From Bradyrhizobium manausense (GTDB taxonomy: Bacteria > Pseudomonadota > Alphaproteobacteria > Rhizobiales > Xanthobacteraceae): a stretch of 64,000 nucleotides of DNA. Of this stretch, positions 44,979 through 53,161 are shown piece by piece. Under the pieces are notes generated by a model. It worked only from the letters and a program-made list of their open reading frames with translations. It searched no databases and was not told the origin of the DNA. Each line of letters starts with the position of its first letter. The first letter of the stretch is position 1. The stretch covers positions 62,001 to 126,000 of the forward strand of contig NZ_JAFCKB010000008.1 in assembly GCF_018130615.1 (NCBI RefSeq), in the 5' to 3' direction. A program made the position numbers and the translations under genes.

Positions 44979-47210
44979 ATGAAACGTCTCAAAATCTGGC
45001 GCCGGTGGTTCGCGCAGAAGTTCGGCTTTGCGCGGCTGGTGTGCCTGGTGCTGCTGGTCCTCTTTGCGGCCTTGCGCGTCTGGGATCCGCCGCCGGTCCA
45101 GGAATTGCGGCTGCGCACCTTCGACCTGTTCCAGCTGGTCGATCCCCGTCACAAGACGGTGCGGCCGGTCACCATCGTCGACATCGACGACAAGAGCCTT
45201 GCCAAGTTTGGCCAATGGCCGTGGTCGCGCACCCGGATTGCGGACATGATCATCAACCTCACCAACAGCGGTGCAGTTGCGATCGGATTCGACGTCGTAT
45301 TCTCCGAGCCCGACCGGCTCAATCCTGATCTGGTCGCCAACCAGATGCGTTATCTGGACGACGTCACTCGCACCAAGCTGCGCGAGTTACCCAGCAACGA
45401 TCAGATTCTCTCGGATGCGATCAAGCGCTCGCGCGTTGTGCTGGGCGAGACCGGCCAGCCGGCGATCGGGGCCGAGCTCGACAAGACCCTTCCTTTCACA
45501 GGCGTCGCGACGGTCGGCGAAGACAATGCCGAAAAATTCCTGTTCGAATTCCCCGGCCTGTTGCGCAACGTTCCCGTCATCGAGAAGGTCGCGGCCGGTC
45601 GCGGCCTGTTCACCATCAAGACCGAACGCGACGGCTTGATCCGCCGGGTGCCGATGATCATGCGCGCCCAGGGCAACATCATGCCCTCGCTCAGTCTCGA
45701 GATCCTGCGGGTCGTCACGGGAACGCCGACGCTGCTGGTTCGCACCGACAAGACCGGCATCCGCGCCGTGCGCCTCAAGGGCGTCGAGATCCCGACCGAC
45801 AAGAATGGCCAGCTCTGGGTGCACTATGCGCGCCAGGATCCGTCGATCTACGTCTCGGCGGCCGACGTGCTCGACAACACCGTGCCGCCGGGCAAGATCA
45901 ACGGCAAGCTGGTGCTGATCGGCACCTCCGCGGTCGGGCTGAACGACCTCAAGACTACGCCGGTGACGGCGAACATGCCGGGTGTCGAGATCCACGCCCA
46001 GGTGCTCGAAAGCGTGCTGAGCGGCGCCGTGATCTCCCAGCCGAACTACGCGCTCGGCGTCGAATTGCTCGCCGCGATGATCATCGGCATCCTCGTCATC
46101 ATCTTCACGCCGAATCTCGGCCCGGTCCGGCTGGTGCTGGCGGGGGCGATGTTCGCCGCCATCCTGGTCGGCACGTCCTGGTTCTTCTACGCGCAGTACC
46201 GCTATCTCATCGACTTCACCTATCCGCTGCTGTCGACCACCGCGATCTACCTGACCTTCATCTTCGCAAGCTTCGTGCGCGAGCAGCGGCAGCGCGTGCA
46301 GATCCGCGGCATGTTCGCCCAATACATGTCGCCGGAGCTGGTCGAACAGCTCGCGCAGTCGCCGGAAAAGCTCAAGCTCGGCGGCGAGGAGCGCGAGATG
46401 ACGATCATGTTCTCCGACGTGCGCGGCTTCACCTCCATCTCCGAGAGCTACAAGCACGATCCGCAAGGCCTGATCACCTTGATGAACCGCTTTCTGACGC
46501 CGTTGACCAACGTGATCCGGGCGCACAGGGGCACCATCGACAAGTACATGGGCGACGCCATCATGGCGTTCTGGAATGCGCCGGTCGACGACAAGACGCA
46601 TGAAGTCAACGCCTGCGAGGCGGCCGTCGGCATGCTCGAGAAGATCGACGAGGTCAACAAGGAGCGCGAGCAGGAGGCCGCCGAGGGCGGTCACGTCTAC
46701 ATTCCGCTCAATGTCGGCATCGGTCTCAACACCGGCATCGGCGTGGTCGGCAACATGGGGTCCGACAAGAAATTCAACTATTCGGTGCTCGGCGACAGCG
46801 TGAACCTGGCCTCGCGCCTGGAAGGCCAGACCAAGGAATATGGCTTCCCGATCATCGTCGGCTCCCGCACCGCGCTCGCCGTCAAGGACAGGTTTGCGAT
46901 CCTCGAGCTCGACTTCATCATGGTCAAGGGCAAGAGCGAGCCGGAGGTGATTTACGCGATCGCCGGCCGCGAAGACGTGATGCAGTCCGCTGCGTTCCAG
47001 CGCCTGCGCAACATCACCATCGAGATGCTCGGCTGCTACCGCGGCCGCGACTGGCAGGGCGCGCTGAACGCCATCGCGCGTGGCCGCCGCAGCGAGGATG
47101 CCGACACGCTGGAAAAGCTGTTCAAGCTGTACGAGGCACGCATCAGGGATTTCCAGACCAATCCGCCGCCGGACGGCTGGACCGGCGCCTATGCGCTGCT
47201 GACGAAGTAG
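44979..47210 (+). CDS. CHASE2-domain adenylate/guanylate cyclase
   Basis: 743 residues. A membrane segment at about 18-36, a CHASE2 extracytoplasmic sensor from about 40 to 340 (RPVTIVDIDDKSLAKFGQWP, GAVAIGFDVVFSEPDRLNPD, VLIGTSAVGLNDLKTTPVTA), three hydrophobic helices near 355-430, and a class III cyclase domain. Catalytic residues are present: FSDVRGFTS near 477 (first metal Asp), YMGDAIMAFW near 523 (second Asp), NYSVLGDSVNLASRLEG near 600 (adenine-type Asp and transition-state Asn/Arg). It makes a cyclic nucleotide in response to a periplasmic signal. It starts 83 bases after the adhesin gene. Confidence 0.92.
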   Translation: MKRLKIWRRWFAQKFGFARLVCLVLLVLFAALRVWDPPPVQELRLRTFDLFQLVDPRHKTVRPVTIVDIDDKSLAKFGQWPWSRTRIADMIINLTNSGAVAIGFDVVFSEPDRLNPDLVANQMRYLDDVTRTKLRELPSNDQILSDAIKRSRVVLGETGQPAIGAELDKTLPFTGVATVGEDNAEKFLFEFPGLLRNVPVIEKVAAGRGLFTIKTERDGLIRRVPMIMRAQGNIMPSLSLEILRVVTGTPTLLVRTDKTGIRAVRLKGVEIPTDKNGQLWVHYARQDPSIYVSAADVLDNTVPPGKINGKLVLIGTSAVGLNDLKTTPVTANMPGVEIHAQVLESVLSGAVISQPNYALGVELLAAMIIGILVIIFTPNLGPVRLVLAGAMFAAILVGTSWFFYAQYRYLIDFTYPLLSTTAIYLTFIFASFVREQRQRVQIRGMFAQYMSPELVEQLAQSPEKLKLGGEEREMTIMFSDVRGFTSISESYKHDPQGLITLMNRFLTPLTNVIRAHRGTIDKYMGDAIMAFWNAPVDDKTHEVNACEAAVGMLEKIDEVNKEREQEAAEGGHVYIPLNVGIGLNTGIGVVGNMGSDKKFNYSVLGDSVNLASRLEGQTKEYGFPIIVGSRTALAVKDRFAILELDFIMVKGKSEPEVIYAIAGREDVMQSAAFQRLRNITIEMLGCYRGRDWQGALNAIARGRRSEDADTLEKLFKLYEARIRDFQTNPPPDGWTGAYALLTK

Positions 47211-47244
47211 GGCGTGAGAGTTCTCGGTCGCGCCTCAACTACAG

Positions 47245-47367
47245 TGTCGTCCCGGCGCAGGCCGGGACTCATACTCCGCAGCAGAAGTTGTTGTGCGAGA
47301 TCGGAGTTGGCCGCCGTCGCCAAACCCAATCCTGTGGCTATGGGCCCCGGCCTGCGCCGGGACGACA
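47245..47367. repeat. REP pair: 22-base perfect inverted repeat with 79-base spacer
   Basis: The arm at 47245-47266 is exactly the reverse complement of 47346-47367 (core CCCGGCGCAGGCCGGG against CCCGGCCTGCGCCGGG). Each arm also forms a small hairpin by itself. Lies between the cyclase and the amidase partner gene and could fold into a long structure in transcripts. Confidence 0.75.
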
Positions 47368-47478
47368 GTGGAGGTGGAGCCGCGAGCGTAGCCATATCCA
47401 CCCTACGACAGCGGTGCTTGCCGCGCTCACTCGATCACTGGATAATATGGGCCGCCTCGCGCCCACGGAGATGACCGC

Positions 47479-47676
47479 ATGACGAGACCGACACCGAAGG
47501 AAATCAGGCCGATTGCGCAAATCGCCGGCATTGCCGTGGACGATGAGATCGCGACCCGGATCTCCAATTCGATTGGACCGGCCTTCGAAGGCTTCGCGGC
47601 CGTCGCCGGCACGCTGCCGTTCGACCTCGAGCCCGCACTCTTTCCGCTTGCGCAGATGCAGAAAGTGTCGAAATGA
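47479..47676 (+). CDS. Small GatC/AtzG-like amidase partner (DUF4089-type)
   Basis: 65 residues (MTRPTPKEIRPIAQIAGIAV, ISNSIGPAFEGFAAVAGTLP, FDLEPALFPLAQMQKVSK). The N-terminal helix pair and the C-terminal LPFDLEPALF segment resemble GatC and the small AtzG partner of amidases such as AtzE, which wraps the amidase. Its stop overlaps the amidase start by four bases (ATGA), the same arrangement as atzG-atzE. The family call rests on this pattern and context. Confidence 0.6.
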   Translation: MTRPTPKEIRPIAQIAGIAVDDEIATRISNSIGPAFEGFAAVAGTLPFDLEPALFPLAQMQKVSK

Positions 47677-49088
47677 GCTCTGAGCCCGCATTGATGACGC
47701 TCACCGAGGTCGCGCGTGCGATCGCGATGAAGCAATTATCCTCGCATGAGGTGACGCGCGCGCTGTTGCATCGCATCGCGCAATGGCAGCCGCATCTCAA
47801 CGCCTTCATGTCGATCGAGTCCGAAGCCGCGCTGAAGGCCGCCGAAGCCGCGGATGCCGAGCTCGCCAGGGGCGAGGTGCGCGGTCCGCTGCACGGCGTG
47901 CCGCTCGCGCACAAGGACATGTATTATGACGCCGGCAAGGTCGCGACCTGCGGCTCGCTGATCCGTCGCGACTTCGTGCCGACGGTGACCTCGACCGCCT
48001 TGCAGCGACTGAAGGATGCCGGGCAAATCCGCCTCGGCACGCTGCATCTGGCCGAGTTCGCCTATGGCCCGACCGGCCACAATGCGCATTACGGCCCGGT
48101 GCGCAATCCCTGGAATGTCGCGCATATCACCGGCGGCTCGTCGTCGGGCTCCGGCTCGGCGGTCGCGGCGCGGCTGACCTATGCGGCGCTGGGCTCCGAC
48201 ACCGGCGGCTCGATCCGGATGCCCGCGCATTTCTGCGGCGTTACCGGATTGAAGACCACGGTCGGCCGCGTCAGCCGCGCCGGCGCAATGCCGCTGTCAC
48301 AATCGCTCGACACGGTCGGCCCGCTCGCACGCACCGCAGAGGACTGCGCCTTGTTGCTGGCGCTGATGGCCGGGCCCGATCCGGAGGATGCGACCTGCAG
48401 CCACGCGCCGCTGTCGGATTATGTGGCCGCGACCAAGGGCTCGCTGACGGGCCTCAAGATCGGCGTGCCCGCATCCTTCTATGTCGACGATCTCGACAGC
48501 GAGGTTGCGCGCGTGCTGGACGAGACCATCGCGGTGCTCAAGCGCGAAGGCGCCGACATCGTCAAGGTCGAGTTGCCGGACCAGCGGCAATTGTCCTCCG
48601 CGAGCCAGCTGGTGCTCGCCGCCGAAGCCGCCGCTTTCCACAAGCGCTGGATGATCGAGCGTCCGCAGGATTACGGCGCGCAGACGTTGATGCGGCTTCA
48701 GAACGGTCTCGCCGTTCCCGCGGTCACCTATCTCGAGGCGATGCGCTGGCGCGGCCCGGCACTCGCTGCGCACAATTCCGCGACATCAGCCGTCGATGCG
48801 ATCATCGCCCCGGCCTCGCCGATACCGGCGCCAACCATCGAGGAAAGCGATGTCGGCGGCGGACCCAACGCGCCGGCGCTGTTGCAGCGGCTGACGCTGT
48901 TCACCCGCCCGGTGAACTTTTTGGGCCTGCCGTCGCTCACCGTGCCGTCGGGCTTCACCAAGAGTGGCCTGCCGGTTGGCATGCAGCTGATCGGCCGCTC
49001 CTTCGATGAAGCAACCCTGCTCACCATCGGCGCCGCCTTCCAGCGCGTCACCGACTATCACGACCGGGTGCCCAATCTGCCGGCATGA
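47673..49088 (+). CDS. Amidase signature-family enzyme
   Basis: 471 residues. Amidase signature: general base K81 in PLAHKDMYYDAG, cis-Ser at about 156-158 in TGGSSSGSGSAVAARLTYAA, and nucleophile S180 in GSDTGGSIRMPAHFCG. Hydrolyses an amide, possibly transferring the released group; GatA of the tRNA amidotransferase and AtzE are relatives. Because it is preceded by a GatC/AtzG-like partner and not by gatB, a free amidase of the AtzE type is more likely. Substrate unknown. Confidence 0.9.
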   Translation: MSSEPALMTLTEVARAIAMKQLSSHEVTRALLHRIAQWQPHLNAFMSIESEAALKAAEAADAELARGEVRGPLHGVPLAHKDMYYDAGKVATCGSLIRRDFVPTVTSTALQRLKDAGQIRLGTLHLAEFAYGPTGHNAHYGPVRNPWNVAHITGGSSSGSGSAVAARLTYAALGSDTGGSIRMPAHFCGVTGLKTTVGRVSRAGAMPLSQSLDTVGPLARTAEDCALLLALMAGPDPEDATCSHAPLSDYVAATKGSLTGLKIGVPASFYVDDLDSEVARVLDETIAVLKREGADIVKVELPDQRQLSSASQLVLAAEAAAFHKRWMIERPQDYGAQTLMRLQNGLAVPAVTYLEAMRWRGPALAAHNSATSAVDAIIAPASPIPAPTIEESDVGGGPNAPALLQRLTLFTRPVNFLGLPSLTVPSGFTKSGLPVGMQLIGRSFDEATLLTIGAAFQRVTDYHDRVPNLPA

Positions 49089-49326
49089 CAAAGCTCTCGC
49101 CGAGCCGGCGGCTTCGAGCGGTTTCCTTTGAAAATCCTCTGCGCCGGCTTGGTGTTGTCACAATCCACTCCGGGCCGCGCCGGAGGGGCATTTCTACTGT
49201 GCATGGGGTTGTTTTCGCGTTTTGTGTCTGAATGACTTCGTCTCGGTTCGCCCCGAACACCATTCAGACTCCATTCATCCCGTTTCCGGTTCCATGCCCC
49301 CCGTTCACGGAGAGGGACTTCAACTT

Positions 49327-49596
49327 ATGTACATTTCTGGTCAAAGCCTCATCATCATCCTGTTCGTCGGCCTGGTCGCCGGCTGGCTCGCCGGCAAGGT
49401 CGTGCGGGGGAGCGGGTTCGGCATCATCGGCGACATCGTGATCGGCATTGCCGGCGCGTTCGTTGCGAGCTTCCTGTTCCCGAAGCTCGGCATCCATCTC
49501 GGCCTCGGGCTGGTCTCGGAGATCATCTATTCCGCCATCGGTGCCATCATTCTGCTGCTGGTGGTGCGGCTGGTGCGCGGCGGCGGCCGGCTTTAA
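49327..49596 (+). CDS. GlsB/YeaQ/YmgE-family (transglycosylase-associated) membrane protein
   Basis: 89 residues with three short hydrophobic segments: SLIIILFVGLVAGWLAGKVV, GIIGDIVIGIAGAFVASFLF and LVSEIIYSAIGAIILLLVVR, with the conserved G-W-L-A-G and G-D-x-x-x-G-I-x-G-A patterns. Inner-membrane protein often linked to stress responses. Independent gene; a strong terminator follows. Confidence 0.9.
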   Translation: MYISGQSLIIILFVGLVAGWLAGKVVRGSGFGIIGDIVIGIAGAFVASFLFPKLGIHLGLGLVSEIIYSAIGAIILLLVVRLVRGGGRL

Positions 49597-49615
49597 CAGG
49601 TTCGATTGACGCGGA

Positions 49616-49656
49616 ACGGCCGCCTCTCCCCGCGCGCTTTGGGGAGAGGCGGCCGT
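49616..49656. terminator. Hairpin terminator after the GlsB-like gene
   Basis: Sixteen-base perfect stem with a nine-base loop (arms ACGGCCGCCTCTCCCC and GGGGAGAGGCGGCCGT), followed directly by CTTT. It starts 20 bases after the stop codon. Confidence 0.85.
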
Positions 49657-49867
49657 CTTTGCTAGAAAAAGCCGCAAAGACTGTGAAATACCGGACTTGC
49701 GCATCGGGCCATCCGGGGTAGATGTGACCAGAGCCCGGATGAATTCGATTGCGTTGCACGCGGGGAATACCCGATATTAATCCGCGGCGAGTACGCCTCG
49801 ATTTGCCTTTGCAATCAGGGCTTTGGAAATCAGGGGTTTTGCCCCTTACCCGAAAGAGATCAGATTG

Positions 49868-51616
49868 ATGGCAGCCGTTCCCGGCCTCCGCCGTTCAGAG
49901 CTCGGTGAGGCGCTGCGTGCCTGCCGCACGGCGTTCCTCGGCGTCGGCTTCATGAGCTGCATGATCAACCTGCTCTATCTGACCGGGTCGATCTTCATGC
50001 TGGAGGTCTACGACCGCGTGCTGCCGAGCCGCAGCATCCCGACCCTCGTCGGCCTGATCGTCCTTGCCGGCGGCCTCTATATGGCGCAGGGCGTGCTCGA
50101 CATGATCCGCAGCCGCATCCTGGGACGGGTCGGCACGGCGCTCGACGAAGCCCTGAACAAGCGCGTGTTCGACACCATCGTGCGCCTGCCGCTCCTGGTC
50201 GGCAACCGCAACGAAGGGCTGCAGCCGTTGCGCGACCTCGACAATGTCCGCTCCTTCCTCGGCAGCGCCGGCCCGAGCGCGTTCTTCGATCTGCCCTGGC
50301 TGCCGCTTTATCTCGGCATCTGCTTCGCCTTCCATGTCATGATCGGCGTGACCGCGCTGGTCGGGGCCCTCATCCTGGTCGGCCTGACGCTGGTCACCGA
50401 GTTCCTGTCCCGCCAGCCGGCGAAGGAGGCAATGGGCCTCGCCGCCCAGCGCAACGACCTAGCTCAGTCCAGCCGCCGCAATGCCGAAGTGCTGGTCTCG
50501 ATGGGCATGGCCGGCCGCTTGAACCAGCGCTGGAGCGAGGCCAACGAAAAATACCTCGCCGGCAATCAGCGTGCGAGCGACGTCGCCGGCGGTCTCGGCG
50601 CGATCGCCAAAGTGCTGCGCATGATGCTGCAATCGGCGGTGCTTGCGGTCGGCGCCTATCTCGTCATCCACCAGGAGGCGACCGCCGGCATCATCATCGC
50701 GGGCTCGATCCTCTCGGCCCGCGCGCTGGCGCCGGTCGATCTCGCGATCGCGCACTGGAAGTCCTTCGTCGCGGCCCGCCAGAGCTGGCATCGCCTCAGC
50801 CGCCTCCTGGAACAGATGCCGGCGCAGGCAACCCCGACCCAGTTGCAGGCGCCCACCAGCCGTCTGTCGATCGAAGGCGTCGCCATGGTGGCGCCGGGCG
50901 ACCAGCGCCTCATCGTCCAGGACGTCACCTTCGCGCTCGAAGCCGGCAACGGCCTCGGCGTGATCGGACCGAGCGGCTCGGGCAAATCCTCGCTGATCCG
51001 CGCGCTGGTCGGCGTCTGGCACCCGGTCCGCGGCAAGGTCCGGCTCGACGGCGCGGCGCTCGACCAATGGTCGTCCGACGTGCTCGGTCGCTACATCGGC
51101 TATCTGCCGCAGGACGTCGAGCTGTTCGGCGGCACCATCGCGCAGAACATCAGCCGTTTCGATCCGGAGGCGACCTCCGACGGCATCATCTCGGCAGCCA
51201 AGGAAGCCGGCGTGCATGAGATGATCATCAAGATGCGCGAGGGCTACAACACGCAAGTTGGCGAGCAGGGCGCTGCGCTCTCGGCCGGCCAGGCCCAGCG
51301 CGTGGCGCTGGCGCGCGCGCTCTACGGCAATCCGTTCCTGATCGTGCTGGACGAGCCCAATTCCAATCTCGACACCGAAGGTGACGAGGCGCTGACCCGC
51401 GCGATCCGCAGCGCCCGCGAACGCGGTGCGATCGTCGTCGTGGTCGCGCATCGCCCAATCGGCGTGGAGGCGGTCGACCAGATCCTGGTGCTTCGCGACG
51501 GCCGCATGCAGGCTTTCGGTCCTAAGGAGCAGGTGCTCGCCCAGGTGCTTCAGCCCCGCGTGGCGCCGCCGGCGCCGATCAAGATCGTCAGCGAAGGCGG
51601 AGTGGCCAAACCATGA
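49868..51616 (+). CDS. Type I secretion ABC ATPase/permease (PrtD-like)
   Basis: 582 residues from MAAVPGLRRSELGEALRACR. An N-terminal membrane domain (LLYLTGSIFMLEVYDRVLPS, ending near 320) is fused to an ABC domain: Walker A GPSGSGKSS near 370, LVGVWHPVRGKVRLDGA, signature SAGQAQRVALARALYG near 470, Walker B LIVLDEPNSNLDTEG. There is no N-terminal peptidase domain, so it suits RTX-type cargo with an uncleaved C-terminal signal. It overlaps the membrane-fusion gene by ATGA. The giant adhesin about 5 kb upstream is the most likely cargo. Confidence 0.93.
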   Translation: MAAVPGLRRSELGEALRACRTAFLGVGFMSCMINLLYLTGSIFMLEVYDRVLPSRSIPTLVGLIVLAGGLYMAQGVLDMIRSRILGRVGTALDEALNKRVFDTIVRLPLLVGNRNEGLQPLRDLDNVRSFLGSAGPSAFFDLPWLPLYLGICFAFHVMIGVTALVGALILVGLTLVTEFLSRQPAKEAMGLAAQRNDLAQSSRRNAEVLVSMGMAGRLNQRWSEANEKYLAGNQRASDVAGGLGAIAKVLRMMLQSAVLAVGAYLVIHQEATAGIIIAGSILSARALAPVDLAIAHWKSFVAARQSWHRLSRLLEQMPAQATPTQLQAPTSRLSIEGVAMVAPGDQRLIVQDVTFALEAGNGLGVIGPSGSGKSSLIRALVGVWHPVRGKVRLDGAALDQWSSDVLGRYIGYLPQDVELFGGTIAQNISRFDPEATSDGIISAAKEAGVHEMIIKMREGYNTQVGEQGAALSAGQAQRVALARALYGNPFLIVLDEPNSNLDTEGDEALTRAIRSARERGAIVVVVAHRPIGVEAVDQILVLRDGRMQAFGPKEQVLAQVLQPRVAPPAPIKIVSEGGVAKP

Positions 51617-52947
51617 GCACGATGACGGTTGGCGGAACGAAGCCTGCTGCGAACAAGACCGTGCGGGAATCGATCCGATTTCATTTGATCCTCGGGATCG
51701 GAATCGTGGCGTTCCTCGCCGTCGGCCTCGGCGGCTGGGCCTCGACGGTGCTGATCTCCGGCGCGCTGATCGCGCCGGGCCAGGTCGTGGTCGAATCCAA
51801 CGTCAAGAAGGTGCAGCACCCGACCGGCGGCGTGGTCGGCGAGGTGCGCGCCCATGACGGCGACGTGGTCAAGGCCGGCGACATCGTGGTGCGGCTCGAC
51901 GACACCGTCACCAAGGCCAACCTCGCCATCGTCGTCAAGAATCTCGACGCCGCGCAGGCGCGCGCTGCGCGGCTTCAGGCCGAGCAGCGTGGTCTCGACA
52001 AGATCGAGTTCCCGCAATCGTTGCTCGATCGTGCCGCCGACCCGGACGTCAAGACGCTGCTCGACAGCGAAAGCAAGCTGTTCGACGTTCGCGTCAATGG
52101 CCGCGCCGGCCAGAAGGCGCAGCTCCGCGAGCGCATTCAGCAGCTCAACGAGGAGATCGAGGGTCTCCAGGCGCAGGAGAAAGCCAAGGACAAGGAGATC
52201 GTGCTGGTGCAGCAGGAGCTGACCGGCGTGCGCGATCTCTATGACAAGCATCTGGTGCAGATCTCGCGCCTGACCACGCTCGAGCGCGACAGCGCCCGCC
52301 TCAACGGCGAACGTGCGCAGTACATCGCTTCGCGAGCACAAGCCAAGGGCAAGATCACCGAGACCGAGCTTCAGATCATCCAGGTCGACAAGGACATGGT
52401 GAGCGAGGTCTCCAAGGATCTGCGCGAGACCAACGACAAGAGCGGCGAGCTGATCGAGCGTAAAGTCGCCGCCGAAGACCAGCTCCGCCGCGTCGACATT
52501 CGCGCGCCGCAGGACGGCATGGTGCTGCAATCGACAGTGCATACCGTCGGCGGCGTCGTCACTGCGGGCGATACCTTGATGCTGATCGTGCCGCAGGCCG
52601 ACGACCTCCAGGTCGAGGCCAAGGTCAATCCGGTCGATATCGACAAGCTGCAAATCGGCCAAAAGACGCTGCTGCGTCTCTCCGCGTTCAATCAGCGCAC
52701 CACGCCCGAGCTCAATGGCGTCGTCAGCCGCGTCTCGCCCGACGTCACCACGGACCAGCGCACGGGGCAGAGCTACTACACCATCCGCGTCTCGATGTCC
52801 GCCGAGGAGGTTGCCCGGCTCGGCGATTCCAAGCTGATCCCCGGCATGCCGGTGGAAGCATTCGTCCAGACCGGCGACCGCACCATGCTGTCGTACCTGT
52901 TGAAGCCGCTGCACGACCAGTTCATGCGGGCCTTCCGCGAGAAGTGA
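51613..52947 (+). CDS. Type I secretion membrane-fusion protein (HlyD/PrtE family)
   Basis: 444 residues. One membrane segment near 28-48 (ILGIGIVAFLAVGLGGWAST), a lipoyl-like N-terminal barrel (VQHPTGGVVGEVRAHDGDVV), a long coiled coil at about 100-290, the closing half of the barrel (IRAPQDGMVLQSTVHTVGG) and the HlyD C-terminal region. It joins the ABC pump to an outer-membrane TolC-type channel, which is not in the window. Coupled to the upstream ATPase gene by a four-base overlap. Confidence 0.93.
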   Translation: MSTMTVGGTKPAANKTVRESIRFHLILGIGIVAFLAVGLGGWASTVLISGALIAPGQVVVESNVKKVQHPTGGVVGEVRAHDGDVVKAGDIVVRLDDTVTKANLAIVVKNLDAAQARAARLQAEQRGLDKIEFPQSLLDRAADPDVKTLLDSESKLFDVRVNGRAGQKAQLRERIQQLNEEIEGLQAQEKAKDKEIVLVQQELTGVRDLYDKHLVQISRLTTLERDSARLNGERAQYIASRAQAKGKITETELQIIQVDKDMVSEVSKDLRETNDKSGELIERKVAAEDQLRRVDIRAPQDGMVLQSTVHTVGGVVTAGDTLMLIVPQADDLQVEAKVNPVDIDKLQIGQKTLLRLSAFNQRTTPELNGVVSRVSPDVTTDQRTGQSYYTIRVSMSAEEVARLGDSKLIPGMPVEAFVQTGDRTMLSYLLKPLHDQFMRAFREK

Positions 52948-53021
52948 CGCGCGAAAAGCGCGCCATCCCGGAGCGCGCTTAGCGTGTATCCGGGATCTCG
53001 AGCGGCAGATTCGATCTCGTG

Positions 53022-53101
53022 GGTGGGCAACGGCGCAAAACGCCCTGCCCACCATTCCCCGCGGAAATTGAAGAAGGTGGGCACGCTCCGCTTTGCCCAC
53101 C
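53022..53101. repeat. Tandem pair of GGTGGGCA palindromes
   Basis: GGTGGGCA/TGCCCACC hairpins at 53022-53053 and 53076-53101, the first with an additional inner stem. The repeat is the type found dispersed between genes in Bradyrhizobium and lies between the membrane-fusion gene and the AMP nucleosidase gene. Confidence 0.65.
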
Positions 53102-53161
53102 CTACGCGACCTCGTTCTTTGTTATAGTTCGACTCAGGCGCAACAACCCGGCGGTCGAACG

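Noticed and set aside
47673-49088. Amidase as gatA of the tRNA amidotransferase
   Set aside because: No gatB is adjacent and the small partner is not a full GatC, so a dedicated amidase is more likely.
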